Source: DASRSS01 sp035765515
GTDB taxonomy: Bacteria > Actinomycetota > Actinomycetes > Mycobacteriales > Jatrophihabitantaceae
NCBI GenBank assembly: GCA_035765515.1
Contig: DASTXN010000206.1
Coordinates: 1-38,489, forward strand
Reading direction: 5' to 3'
Length of the DNA stretch: 38,489 nucleotides
The notes under the pieces were generated by a model. That model had not been told where the DNA came from, made no database searches, and saw only the letters and a program-made list of their open reading frames with translations. Position numbers and translations under genes: made by a program. Position 1 is the first letter of the stretch. Every line of letters starts with the position of its first letter. Below are positions 1 through 10,874 of the stretch, piece after piece.

Positions 1-1
1 G

Positions 2-88
2 AAATCTCCCGTGATCAACAGCAGCTTTTGGCCGCCCTGGCAGCCGTCCGCCGAGGACATCGTCGAGCTGGACGAGATCACCAGCTGA
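2..88 (+). CDS. 3' end of an unidentified gene (partial)
   Basis: One plus-strand frame is open from the window edge to a TGA at 86-88. Its third codon positions are mostly G or C, as expected for coding DNA here. The visible 28-residue tail ends in ...DIVELDEITS: a Trp/Pro-rich stretch followed by an acidic end. It converges on pyrF with only six bases between the two stop codons. Too little is visible to name a family. A hydrophilic C-terminal tail is all that can be said. The frame could be spurious, but the composition argues for a real gene. Confidence 0.5.
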   Translation, partial: KSPVINSSFWPPWQPSAEDIVELDEITS

Positions 89-94
89 GCCCGG

Positions 95-928
95 TCAGGA
101 GCGCAGGAAGGCGAACGACTCGGCTTCCTGCTGGACGGCCGCACGCAGCGCGCCCACGTCCGGGCCGTGCTTCAACACGCCGCGAGAGACGCTCGGCACG
201 ACCGCGGACAGCGCGTCGCCGAAGATGCGCCGCACGTCCTCGGCCGTCCCGCCCTGGGCGCCGATGCCGGGGACCAGGAACGGCCCGTTGAGCCCGTCCA
301 GCTGCGCGACCGAGTCACCGATCGTCGCGCCGACGACCACGCCGTACGAGCCGAGCGGGGCAGCGTCGCCGTTGCGTGCGGCCAGGTCGTCGACGATCAG
401 CTGCGCGACCGTGCGCCCGTCCTCGGCCCGCGCGTGCTGCACCTGCGGGCCCTCCGGGTTCGATGTCAGCGCGAGCACGAACGCGCCGGCGCCGTGCTGC
501 TCGCACAGTTCGAAGGCGGGTGCGAGCGAGCCGACACCCAGGTACGGGCTGAGCGTGATCGCGTCCGCGGCCAGCGTCGAGGACGGACCCAGGTAGGCAC
601 GCGCGTAGGCCGCCATGGTGGTACCGATGTCACCGCGCTTGACGTCCAGCACCACGAGCGCGCCGGCGGCCCGGCAGGCGGCCACGGTGCGTTCCAGGAC
701 CTCGATGCCGGCCGAGCCGTACGCCTCGAAGAAGGCGGACTGCGGCTTGATCACCGCCGCGTGCGCGCCGAACGCCTCGACGCAGGCGTCCGCGAACGCG
801 CTGAGCCCGGCGACGTCGTCGGACAGCCCCCACGACTCGAGCAGACCGGGGTGCGGGTCGATGCCGACGCACAGCGATCCGCGCGACGTCAGCGCCGCGT
901 CCAGGCGGGAACCGAACGGCGCGCTCAT
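95..928 (-). CDS. pyrF: Orotidine 5'-phosphate decarboxylase, type 2
   Basis: This 277-residue protein converts orotidine monophosphate to UMP in the cytoplasm, the last step of the pathway encoded by this operon. The catalytic segment LDVKRGDIG is visible, with the Asp-x-Lys-x-x-x-Asp arrangement of the family. The N-terminal CVGIDPHP motif and the length fit the longer type 2 subfamily found in actinobacteria and myxobacteria. The ATG at 928 was chosen because homologues begin near MSAPFGSRLDAAL. The frame stays open further upstream, but that stretch is intergenic repeat and then pyrD DNA in another frame. It is the last gene of the pyr operon. No strong Shine-Dalgarno sequence precedes it, only a GGGG run inside the repeat that fills the pyrD-pyrF gap. 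Confidence 0.97.
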   Translation of the reverse strand: MSAPFGSRLDAALTSRGSLCVGIDPHPGLLESWGLSDDVAGLSAFADACVEAFGAHAAVIKPQSAFFEAYGSAGIEVLERTVAACRAAGALVVLDVKRGDIGTTMAAYARAYLGPSSTLAADAITLSPYLGVGSLAPAFELCEQHGAGAFVLALTSNPEGPQVQHARAEDGRTVAQLIVDDLAARNGDAAPLGSYGVVVGATIGDSVAQLDGLNGPFLVPGIGAQGGTAEDVRRIFGDALSAVVPSVSRGVLKHGPDVGALRAAVQQEAESFAFLRS

Positions 929-989
929 TCGGGGCCCCCGCGGAAGCGCGGAGCGTTCTTTGCGGAGCGGTTTCGTGGGGTGAAGCTCA
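929..989 (-). repeat. Start-codon-abutting hairpin repeat, copy A (pyrD-pyrF gap)
   Basis: Read on the minus strand, this stretch runs from the pyrD stop TGA to the pyrF ATG. It matches the gaps at 7834-7891 and 14934-14991. It starts with CACCCCACGAAACCGC, has a 17-base loop (TCCGCAAAGAACGCTCC), and closes with GCGCTTCCGCGGGG followed by GCCCCGA and the ATG. The 9-base inner stem pairs at 7 of 9 positions, so this is the most decayed of the three copies. It is an RNA-level hairpin candidate in the operon message. Confidence 0.75.
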
Positions 990-1979
990 CTGGGCCGCCG
1001 CCTCAGCGGCCGCGGGGTGGGGGTACCTCCCGCTTGCGGGGGACAAGCGTTCGGCCGGGTCCCGATGGGCGTAGCCGACGGCGTCGGCCAGGCTCGCGAA
1101 CCCGCGCTCGTCCAGCGCGGCGTCCAACTCGTCGAGCACCCGGACCGGGGCGTTCGGGTCGCCGAACACGGCGGTCCCGACCGAGACCGCCGATGCGCCC
1201 GCGAGGATGAACTGCAGCGCATCGAGTCCCGACCGGATGCCGCCCATGCCGAGAATCGGCAGGTGCGGTAAGGCTTTCTTCACCTGCCACACGCACCGGA
1301 CCGCCACCGGACGGATCGCCGGGCCGGACAATCCGCCGGTGATCCCGCCGAGCGCCGGCGCCATCGTGTCGGTGTCGATCACCATGCCCAGCAGCGTGTT
1401 GATCAGCGAGAACCCGTCCGCGCCCGCGTCGGCGCACGCACGCGCGATGAACACCAGATCGGTGACGTCGGGCGAGAGCTTGGCGAACACCGGCTGCGCG
1501 GGGTCCGCGGCACGACGTACTGCGCCGATCACCCGCGAGGACGCGATCGGGTCGCAGGCGAACACCTGGCCGCGGCTCTCGACGTTCGGGCACGAGATGT
1601 TGACCTCGATCATGGACACCGCGGGGTGGCCGGACAGCTTGCGCGCGAGCGCCACGTACTCGTCGGTGTGGCCGCCCGCGATCGACACCACGGTGCGCGC
1701 GCCCTGCTCGGCCAGCCAGGCCAGGTCGTTCTCGATGAACGAGTCGATGCCCGGGCCCTGCAGGCCGATCGAGTTCAGCATGCCGCTCGGCGTCTCGGCC
1801 ATGCGCGGGGTCGGGCGGCCCGAGCGGGGGCGGGTCATGATCGACTTGGTGACGACCGCGCCGAGGCGCGAGACGTCGAAGAACTGCCCGAGCTCGCGTC
1901 CAGCGGCCGAGCAGCCGGACGCGGTCAGCACCGGGTTCGGCAGCGTCAGCGAGCCGAGCTGAGTGGTCAGGTCCGCCAT
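987..1979 (-). CDS. pyrD: Dihydroorotate dehydrogenase, class 1B catalytic subunit
   Basis: This 330-residue FMN enzyme oxidises dihydroorotate to orotate. The segment VNISCPNVESRG carries the conserved Asn-x-Ser-Cys-Pro-Asn motif with the catalytic cysteine of class 1 enzymes. The phosphate-binding part near the C-terminus (LGMGGIRSGLDA) is also present. The neighbouring pyrK, three bases upstream, supplies the FAD/2Fe-2S subunit that makes this a class 1B, NAD-linked enzyme. Mycobacteria differ in using a membrane-linked class 2 enzyme. The last 18 or so residues (SPASGRYPHP and an Ala/Glu/Gln tail) are unusual, because they are encoded by a GC-rich palindromic repeat that also occurs between carA and carB. 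Confidence 0.96.
   Translation of the reverse strand: MADLTTQLGSLTLPNPVLTASGCSAAGRELGQFFDVSRLGAVVTKSIMTRPRSGRPTPRMAETPSGMLNSIGLQGPGIDSFIENDLAWLAEQGARTVVSIAGGHTDEYVALARKLSGHPAVSMIEVNISCPNVESRGQVFACDPIASSRVIGAVRRAADPAQPVFAKLSPDVTDLVFIARACADAGADGFSLINTLLGMVIDTDTMAPALGGITGGLSGPAIRPVAVRCVWQVKKALPHLPILGMGGIRSGLDALQFILAGASAVSVGTAVFGDPNAPVRVLDELDAALDERGFASLADAVGYAHRDPAERLSPASGRYPHPAAAEAAAQ
1018..1042 (-). repeat. Short GC palindromic repeat inside the pyrD 3' end
   Basis: The plus-strand unit TGGGGGTACCTCCCGCTTGC plus GGGGGA recurs almost unchanged at 6196-6220. The part CCCGCTTGCGGG is an inverted repeat. Here it lies in frame in the pyrD coding region and encodes the residues SPASGRYPH. Confidence 0.7.
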
Positions 1980-1982
1980 GGT

Positions 1983-2836
1983 TCAGTGGCCTCCCATCGC
2001 ATCGGCGCCGACCAGGTCGGGTGGCAGCGTGCCGACGTCCGACCAGCGGATCCGTGCGGCGTCGAACACCGGGCCGTCCACGCACGAGCGCAGGAAACGG
2101 GTCCGCCCGTCGTCACCGCGCACCGGCAGCACGCACGTCATGCACACCCCGATGCCACAGGCCATCGACTCCTCCACCGCGACCTGCGCGTGGATGGCGT
2201 GCTCGCGCGCGATGTCACCGACCGCGCGCAGCATGCCCATCGGCCCGCACGCGTAGACGACCTCGGCCTTGATCCGCTCGATCGCGGCGGGGAGCGCGTC
2301 CGTGACCAGGCCCTGCTGGCCGGCCGAGCCGTCGTCGGTCAGCACGGTGACCGCGCCGACCATCCGCTTGGCGACCAGTTCACCGAACAGCCGCGACGCG
2401 GTGGCCGCACCGAGCAGGATCTCGACCGGCGAGCCGGCGTCCAGCAGTTGCTGCGCGAGCGGGATCAGCGGAGCCGTGCCGTAGCCGCCGCCGACGAGCA
2501 CCGCCGGCGACGGGCCGGACGGCACCGGGAACGGCGTACCGAGCGGGCCGACGATGTCCAGCGACTCCCCCGCCTGCCGCTGGACGATCCAGCGCGTGCC
2601 CGCGCCGTGCTCGGCCACGACGAACTGGACGGTGCCCGCGAACTGACCGGAGGGCGTCGCGCCGTACAGCGCGAACGCGCGGCGCAGGATCATGGACGTG
2701 TTCTCGCCGCCGACACCTACCGCGACGAAGTGGCCGGGCTTCGCATGCTGGGCGATGCCCGGCGCGACCACGGTGAAGTGGTAGTAGTCCCCCGCCCGCT
2801 GCACCGAGAGGATCTCGGCGGTCTCCTGTACCGGGC

Positions 2837-2840
<4 letters not shown>
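1983..2840 (-). CDS. pyrK: Dihydroorotate dehydrogenase electron-transfer subunit
   Basis: This 285-residue protein passes electrons from the PyrD flavin to NAD through FAD and a 2Fe-2S cluster. The N-terminal part is a ferredoxin-reductase-like FAD domain (about residues 5-105). It is followed by an NAD-binding domain with VLVGGGYGTAPLIPLA at 114-129. The C-terminal cluster site has four cysteines at 228, 233, 236 and 253, in the order C-x4-C-x2-C-x16-C typical of PyrK. The ATG at 2840 overlaps the carB stop codon as ATGA, and MSPVQETAEIL is a normal PyrK start. Longer readings upstream run through carB in another frame and are discounted. Having pyrK next to pyrD supports a heterotetrameric class 1B enzyme. 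Confidence 0.95.
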
Positions 2841-6133
<3,293 letters not shown>

Positions 6134-6153
6134 CAGGCCTTCCCCTCCACTGA

Positions 6154-6252
6154 CATTGCTTGGCTCCGCGCGCGCTCCGCTCCTCGGGCCCCCACTGGGG
6201 GTCCCCCCGCTTGCGGGGGAGGCCCTGCGATGCTCACTTGCTGTCGCCTTCG
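6154..6252 (-). repeat. Composite repeat, copy D, with a nested palindromic unit
   Basis: The outer parts, 6154-6190 and 6221-6252, match 30075-30149 with about 64 of 69 positions identical. The middle differs: 30 bases here (6191-6220) replace 6 bases there. Those 30 bases contain the same GGGGGT...CCCGCTTGCGGG unit found inside pyrD. On the minus strand the repeat encodes the CarA tail EGDSK and its stop. It ends in GGAG, seven bases, then ATG (6156), which opens the mini-ORF MSVEGKA just before carB. Confidence 0.75.
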
Positions 6253-7343
6253 AGCAATTCCACGAACCGATCGAACAGGTACGCCGCATCGTGCGGTCCG
6301 GCCGCGGCCTCCGGGTGGTACTGCACGCTGAACGCGCGCGCATCCCGCGCCCGCAGTCCCTCGACCACGTTGTCGTTCAGGCAGACGTGGCTCACCTCGA
6401 CGGCACCGAACTCGGTCTCGGCCGGCCCGTCCAGCGGGGCGTCGACCGCGAAGCCGTGGTTGTGCGCGGTGATCTCGACCTTCCCGGTCGCGCGGTCCTG
6501 CACCGGCTGGTTGATGCCGCGGTGGCCGTAGCCGAGCTTGTACGTGCCGAAGCCGTACGCGCGTCCGAGTACCTGGTTGCCGAAGCAGATCCCGAAGATC
6601 GGGACCTCGCGGCGCAGCAGTTCGCGCACGGTGGCGACGGCGTCGTCGGCGGTGGCCGGGTCGCCCGGGCCGTTGGCGAGGAACACCGCGTCCGCACCGC
6701 TGGCAATGATCTGCTCGGCCGTGGAGGTGGAGGGCAGCACGTGCGAGGTGATGCCGCGCTCGGCCATCCGGTGCGGCGTCATCGACTTGATGCCGTAGTC
6801 GAGCGCGGCGACCGTGAACCGGTGCTCGCCGATCGCGTCGACCGTGTACGGCTCGATGGTGGTGACCTCGGCGGACAGGTCCGCGCCGGTCATGGGCGGG
6901 GACGCGAGCACCTTGGCGAGCAGTTCCTCGCGATCCGCCCCGCCGGACGAGATGCCGCACCGCATCGAGCCCCGCTCGCGCAGGTGCCGGGTGAGGGCGC
7001 GCGTGTCGATGCCGCTGATGCCGACGACGCCCTGTGCGGCAAGCTCGTCGTCCAGGCTGCCGGTGGCGCGCCAGCTGGACGCGCGGCGCGCTGGGTCGCG
7101 GACGACGTAGCCGGCGACCCAGATCCGCGCCGATTCGGGATCCTCGGTGTTGACGCCGGTGTTGCCGATGTGCGGCGCGGTCTGCACGACGACCTGGCGG
7201 TGGTAGGACGGGTCGGTCAGCGTCTCCTGATAACCGGTCATGCCAGTGGCGAACACGGCCTCGCCGAAGGTCTCGCCGACGGCTCCATAGGCCTCGCCGG
7301 CGAACGTCCGGCCGTCCTCCAGCACGAGTATCGCCTCAGGCAT
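6234..7343 (-). CDS. carA: Carbamoyl-phosphate synthase small subunit (glutaminase)
   Basis: This 369-residue glutamine amidotransferase hydrolyses glutamine and hands ammonia to CarB. The N-terminal CPSase-small domain occupies about residues 1-140. The class I amidotransferase domain follows, with the nucleophile Cys in IFGICFGNQVLG and the His/Glu pair in VQYHPEAAAG. The Asn in place of His two residues after the Cys is normal for actinobacterial CarA. The ATG at 7343 overlaps the upstream membrane-protein gene by eight bases. The last codons, GAAGGCGACAGC plus AAG and the TGA, coincide with a dispersed repeat also found upstream of alaS. The extreme C-terminus may therefore have been supplied by the repeat. 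Confidence 0.97.
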   Translation of the reverse strand: MPEAILVLEDGRTFAGEAYGAVGETFGEAVFATGMTGYQETLTDPSYHRQVVVQTAPHIGNTGVNTEDPESARIWVAGYVVRDPARRASSWRATGSLDDELAAQGVVGISGIDTRALTRHLRERGSMRCGISSGGADREELLAKVLASPPMTGADLSAEVTTIEPYTVDAIGEHRFTVAALDYGIKSMTPHRMAERGITSHVLPSTSTAEQIIASGADAVFLANGPGDPATADDAVATVRELLRREVPIFGICFGNQVLGRAYGFGTYKLGYGHRGINQPVQDRATGKVEITAHNHGFAVDAPLDGPAETEFGAVEVSHVCLNDNVVEGLRARDARAFSVQYHPEAAAGPHDAAYLFDRFVELLEGDSK

Positions 7344-7833
7344 CGGCCGTCGTCCTCTCGTTGATCGTGCGCACCCACTGCGGGTATGCGCTCTTGTCGT
7401 CGGCACGCAGGCCGGTGTCGAGTTCGGCGTCACCCAGCCGCCAGCCGATCACCAGCAGCCCGCCGGCCCCGACCACGCGGCCCGCGAGCCCCGGCGCGAG
7501 TCGCGCGCCGGTGATCGCCTCCCGCGGGACGAAGATCGTCGTCGCGCCCTCACGCTCGATGAGCACTCCGGCCGCGTGCAGTGTGGCGGTCGCGTTCGCC
7601 TGCAGGCCGAGGCCGCCGTGCACGACGCGGTCCTGCCAGCTGGACGCGAACGTGCTGCCGACGTAGACGCCGTCGAGCCGCGGCGCCAGTTCACTGCCGA
7701 CATCGGCCGGGACGGCGGGCAGCGCGGGGAGCCCGGACTGCCGGCGCCCGCGGTTGCGCCAGCCCCACCACATGCCCAGCAGCATCAGCAGCAGGAACGC
7801 GACGCACGCGAGCACCAGCACCAGGCGCGTCAT
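7336..7833 (-). CDS. Membrane-anchored protein of the pyr operon (Rv1382-like position)
   Basis: This 165-residue protein has one strong N-terminal membrane segment (about residues 3-25, LVLVLACVAFLLLMLLGMWW). An Arg-rich turn follows, then a beta-rich soluble region with IFVPREAITGARL, which resembles a PH-like fold. Actinobacteria commonly carry such a gene between pyrC and carA (Rv1382 in M. tuberculosis), and the position here is the same. Older annotations call it an exporter, but one membrane segment does not support that. It overlaps carA by eight bases, so translation is probably coupled. The ATG at 7833 directly follows the hairpin repeat copy B. Its function is unknown. A role in membrane association of the pyrimidine enzymes is only a guess. 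Confidence 0.88.
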   Translation of the reverse strand: MTRLVLVLACVAFLLLMLLGMWWGWRNRGRRQSGLPALPAVPADVGSELAPRLDGVYVGSTFASSWQDRVVHGGLGLQANATATLHAAGVLIEREGATTIFVPREAITGARLAPGLAGRVVGAGGLLVIGWRLGDAELDTGLRADDKSAYPQWVRTINERTTADA

Positions 7834-7891
7834 GCGGGGTCCCCGGCGATTTGCGGAGTGCTCTTCGCGGAGCAAATCGTTGGGGTGCTCA
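7834..7891 (-). repeat. Start-codon-abutting hairpin repeat, copy B (pyrC-membrane protein gap)
   Basis: On the minus strand it spans exactly from the pyrC stop TGA to the next ATG. The stem CGATTTGC/GCAAATCG is a perfect 8-base match, closed outside by CCCC/GGGG with a two-base mismatch between. The 17-base loop is TCCGCGAAGAGCACTCC. Compared with copy C, the stem bases differ on both strands in a compensating way. Confidence 0.8.
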
Positions 7892-9193
7892 TGCGGGAAT
7901 CCCGTCGACCAGCTTGCCGTCGCGCACCGTCGCCCGTCCGCGCAGGAACGTCGCCACGACCCCGGCCGGCAGGGTCCGCCCGGCGAACGGCGTGTTGCGC
8001 GACTTGGACGCCAGCGCGTCGGCGTCCACGGTGTAGCTGCCGTTCGCATCGACCAGGGTCAGGTTCGCGGGTTCGCCGGCCTCTATCGGCCGGCCGTGCG
8101 TGCTCAGCCCGCCGATCGCGGCGGGGCGCACGCTCATCCGGTCCGCCACGCCGGCCCAGTCGAGCAGGCCGGTGCCCACCATGGACTCGGCGACGACCCC
8201 CAGCGCGGTCTGCAGGCCGAGCATGCCGAACGCGGCGTCGGCGAACGCGTGGTCCTTGTCGTGCGGCGCATGGGGGGCGTGGTCGGTCGCGACCGCGTCG
8301 ATGGTCCCGTCCGCGAGCGCCTCGCGGAGCGCCTGCACGTCGGAGTCCGAACGCAGCGGCGGGTTGACCTTGAACACCGGGTCGTAGCTGTCGAGCAAGT
8401 CGCAGGTCAGCAGCAGGTGGTGCGGCGTGACCTCCGAGGTGACGTCGATGCCCCGCGCCTTGGCCCAGCGGATCACCTCGACCGTGCCGGCGGTAGACAC
8501 GTGGCAGACGTGCAGCCGCGAGCCGGTGTGCTCGGCGAGCATCACGTCGCGCGCGACGATCGATTCCTCCGCGACCCCGGGCCAGCCGGGCAGCCCGAGC
8601 CGTCCGGACACCTCGCCCTCGTGGCAGCAGGCGGTGCTGTCGGCCAGCCGCGGGTCCTGTGCGTGCTGTGCGATGACGCCGCCGAAGGCCTTGACGTACT
8701 CGAACGCGCGCCGCATCAGTCGCGAGTCGTGTACGCAGCGTCCGTCGTCGCTGAAGATCCGCACGGCAGCGGCTGAGCGCGCCATGGTGCCGATCTCGGC
8801 CAGCTCCTGACCGGCCAGTCCCTTGGACACGGCGCCGACCGGACGGACGTCGACCAGCCCGGCACGCTCGCCGAGCCGGGCGACCTGTTCGACGATCTCG
8901 GCGGTGTCCGCGACCGGGTTCGTGTTCGCCATCGCGTGCACCGCGGTGTAGCCGCCGAGCGCCGCGGCGGCCGACCCGGATGCGACGGTCTCGGCGTCCT
9001 CACGGCCGGGCTCGCGCAGGTGCGTGTGCAGGTCGACGAAACCGGGAAGAAGGATCAGCCCGGTGCAGTCGATCGTCTCGTCGGGTGTCGCGGACGCGGA
9101 CATCTTGCCGACCCCTGCGATCGTGCCGTCCTCGATCAGGATGTCGACCGCCTTACCGCCCAACGGCTTCGCACCCGCCAGCAGGATGCTCAT
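7889..9193 (-). CDS. pyrC: Dihydroorotase, class I
   Basis: This 434-residue zinc amidohydrolase closes carbamoyl aspartate to dihydroorotate. Metal ligands are visible in order: DLHTHLREPG (His-x-His), FSDDGRCV (the Asp that bridges the metals in class I enzymes), IAQHAQD, HVCHVST and the catalytic ATDHAPH. The arrangement and length are those of class I (Bacillus/Aquifex type) enzymes, which often associate with aspartate transcarbamoylase. That fits the adjacent pyrB. The ATG at 9193 overlaps the pyrB stop as ATGA. Confidence 0.97.
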   Translation of the reverse strand: MSILLAGAKPLGGKAVDILIEDGTIAGVGKMSASATPDETIDCTGLILLPGFVDLHTHLREPGREDAETVASGSAAAALGGYTAVHAMANTNPVADTAEIVEQVARLGERAGLVDVRPVGAVSKGLAGQELAEIGTMARSAAAVRIFSDDGRCVHDSRLMRRAFEYVKAFGGVIAQHAQDPRLADSTACCHEGEVSGRLGLPGWPGVAEESIVARDVMLAEHTGSRLHVCHVSTAGTVEVIRWAKARGIDVTSEVTPHHLLLTCDLLDSYDPVFKVNPPLRSDSDVQALREALADGTIDAVATDHAPHAPHDKDHAFADAAFGMLGLQTALGVVAESMVGTGLLDWAGVADRMSVRPAAIGGLSTHGRPIEAGEPANLTLVDANGSYTVDADALASKSRNTPFAGRTLPAGVVATFLRGRATVRDGKLVDGIPA

Positions 9194-10137
9194 ACCGACA
9201 GCACCTCCTCTTCTGCTGCGCCCGCGAGCAATCGGTAGAGCACGGCCATCCGCACCGCGACGCCGGCCTGCACCTGGTCGAGCACCACCGACCGCGCGCT
9301 GTCCGCGGCGACGGAGGAGATCTCCAGGCCGCGGTTCATCGGTCCGGGGTGCAGGACGGGGGCGTGCTCGGCGAGCAGGTCCAGCCGCTGCGGCGACAGG
9401 CCGTAGTTGATCGCGTACTCGCGCTCGGTGGCGAAGTAGCCGCCGCTCATCCGCTCGCGTTGAACGCGCAGCATCATCACCGCGTCCACGTCGCCGAACT
9501 CCTTGCCCGACAGGGTGGCGTCCAGGTCCCAACTCGTCTCGCAGGTCCAGCTCGCGACGCCGGACGGCATGAGCGTCGGCGGCGCGACCAGGGTGACGCG
9601 GGCGCCCAGGGTGTTCAGCAAGATCACGTTCGAGCGGGCCACGCGGCTGTGCGTGATGTCACCGACGATCACCACATGGCGGCCCTCGAGATCGCCCAGC
9701 CGATTGCGCAGCGTGTACGCGTCCAGCAACGCCTGTGTCGGGTGCTCGTGCGTGCCGTCTCCGGCGTTGACGACGCGGCAGCCGACCCAGCCGGCGATCC
9801 GCTGCACCGCGCCGGATGCGTTGTGCCGCACCACCAGCGCGTCGACGCCCATCGCGGCGACCGTGAGCGCGGTGTCGCGCAGGCTCTCGCCCTTGCTGAC
9901 GCTGGATCCCTTCGCGCTGACGTTGATGACGTCCGCGGACAGCCACTTGCCGGCGATCTCGAACGACGACCGCGTGCGGGTGGAGTCCTCGAAGAACAGG
10001 TTCACGATCGTGCGGCCGCGCAGCGGCGGCAGCTTCTTCACCTCGCGGCCTTGGATCGCGTGCATTCGGGCCGCGGTGTCCAGGATCGCGGTCGCCTCGT
10101 CGCGGTCGAGGTCCGCCGCCGAGAGCAGGTTCTTCAT
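9190..10137 (-). CDS. pyrB: Aspartate carbamoyltransferase catalytic subunit
   Basis: This 315-residue enzyme joins carbamoyl phosphate and aspartate. The carbamoyl-phosphate site FFEDSTRTRSSFE is near residue 50. HPTQALLDAYTL, in the middle of the protein, is the second hallmark. The aspartate-loop segment MMLRVQRERM and the C-terminal HPGPMNRGLE complete the pattern. No pyrI regulatory subunit gene is present in the window, as expected for actinobacteria. Control probably lies with PyrR at the head of the operon. The gene overlaps both neighbours by four bases (ATGA), which suggests translational coupling. Confidence 0.98.
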   Translation of the reverse strand: MKNLLSAADLDRDEATAILDTAARMHAIQGREVKKLPPLRGRTIVNLFFEDSTRTRSSFEIAGKWLSADVINVSAKGSSVSKGESLRDTALTVAAMGVDALVVRHNASGAVQRIAGWVGCRVVNAGDGTHEHPTQALLDAYTLRNRLGDLEGRHVVIVGDITHSRVARSNVILLNTLGARVTLVAPPTLMPSGVASWTCETSWDLDATLSGKEFGDVDAVMMLRVQRERMSGGYFATEREYAINYGLSPQRLDLLAEHAPVLHPGPMNRGLEISSVAADSARSVVLDQVQAGVAVRMAVLYRLLAGAAEEEVLSV

Positions 10138-10733
10138 TCGGCGGCCTCCAGTTCGACGCAGTCGACGCCGTCTATCTCGGTCAGCCGGACGCGCACGTTC
10201 TGCGCGGTCGCGGTCGGCAGGTTCTTGCCCACGTAGTCGGCGCGGATCGGCAGCTCGCGGTGCCCGCGGTCGACCAGGACGGCGAGCTGGACGGCGCGCG
10301 GGCGGCCCAGGTCCTTGAGCGCGTCCAGGGCCGCCCGGATGGTGCGTCCGGAGAAGAGCACGTCGTCGACGAGGACGACCGTGCGCCCGGTGATGCCGCC
10401 CTCGGGCTCGACGGTGTCGCCGAGCGGGCGCACGCCGCGCAGCCGCAGGTCGTCGCGGTACAGGGTGATGTCCAGCGAGCCCACCGGGACGGTGGTGTCG
10501 GCGAACAGTGCGATGCGTGCGGCCAGCCGCTGGGCGAGGGGGACGCCACGGGTCGGGATGCCGAGCAGTGCGATGTCGAAGCCGCTCTTGGCGGTGTTCT
10601 CGATGATTTGGTGCGCGATCCGGTCGATTACCCGGGCGACGTCAGCGTCACTCAGCACGGGGACGGGGGCGGGAATAGCGGCACCGTCGGCGGCGTCCGC
10701 CGACTCCGCCGACGTTGGGGCATGACCGGTCAC
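10134..10733 (-). CDS. pyrR: PyrR, pyr operon regulator / uracil phosphoribosyltransferase
   Basis: This 199-residue PRTase-fold protein binds pyr leader RNA when UMP is high. It may also act weakly as a uracil phosphoribosyltransferase. The PRPP-binding motif TVVLVDDVLFSGRT is clear, and the C-terminal half (AVQLAVLVDRGHRELPI) is typical. The start is GTG at 10733, supported by AAGGAGG six bases upstream. The first 25 or so residues, before VLSDADVARVIDRI, are an Ala/Pro-rich extension common in actinobacterial PyrR. It is the first gene of the operon, so it can regulate itself through the hairpin that overlaps its own ribosome site. Confidence 0.97.
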   Translation of the reverse strand: MTGHAPTSAESADAADGAAIPAPVPVLSDADVARVIDRIAHQIIENTAKSGFDIALLGIPTRGVPLAQRLAARIALFADTTVPVGSLDITLYRDDLRLRGVRPLGDTVEPEGGITGRTVVLVDDVLFSGRTIRAALDALKDLGRPRAVQLAVLVDRGHRELPIRADYVGKNLPTATAQNVRVRLTEIDGVDCVELEAAE

Positions 10734-10739
10734 GGTCGA

Positions 10740-10776
10740 CCTCCTTCTCCGCCTCGCTGGACGGCCTTTAAAGGAT
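10740..10776 (-). promoter_or_regulatory. PyrR-binding leader hairpin overlapping the pyrR ribosome site
   Basis: The minus-strand leader contains GTCCAGCGAGGC (10751-10762). This closely fits the PyrR-binding loop known from Bacillus and mycobacterial pyr leaders (UCCAGxGAGGC). TCCTT at 10771-10775 can pair with AAGGA at 10742-10746, and the latter is part of the Shine-Dalgarno AAGGAGG. Stabilisation by PyrR would therefore hide the ribosome site. This is the translational-repression layout described for M. smegmatis pyrR. No terminator alternative was seen. Confidence 0.8.
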
Positions 10777-10789
10777 GTCTGGTGTCCCC

Positions 10790-10820
10790 ACTCTAACAGC
10801 CGGGGCGGATCAGGTTTTCA
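10790..10820 (-). promoter_or_regulatory. Candidate promoter of the pyr operon
   Basis: TAGAGT (10790-10795, minus strand) is a good actinobacterial -10. The -35 is weak: TGAAAA at 10815-10820, with a 19-base spacer. Transcription would start near 10783, giving a leader of about 50 bases that just contains the PyrR hairpin. Confidence 0.45.
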
Positions 10821-10826
10821 CCTGTC

Positions 10827-10857
10827 GTGGCCGGTTTCGGCGCGCCGGACCGACCAC
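10827..10857 (-). terminator. Hairpin downstream of nusB, possible terminator
   Basis: GTGGTCGGT and ACCGGCCAC (read on the minus strand) form a 9-base stem with one imperfect position and a 13-base GC-rich loop, 18 bases beyond the nusB stop. There is no U-run. It could separate efp-nusB from the pyr operon. Confidence 0.35.
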
Positions 10858-10874
10858 GCTGAGTGAAGACGTGA

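Noticed and set aside
7834..7892. Peptide starting at the ATG overlapping the pyrC stop (MSTPTICSAKSTPQ...)
   Set aside because: It is the translated hairpin repeat, out of frame with the following gene. The same kind of peptide would come from the other copies.
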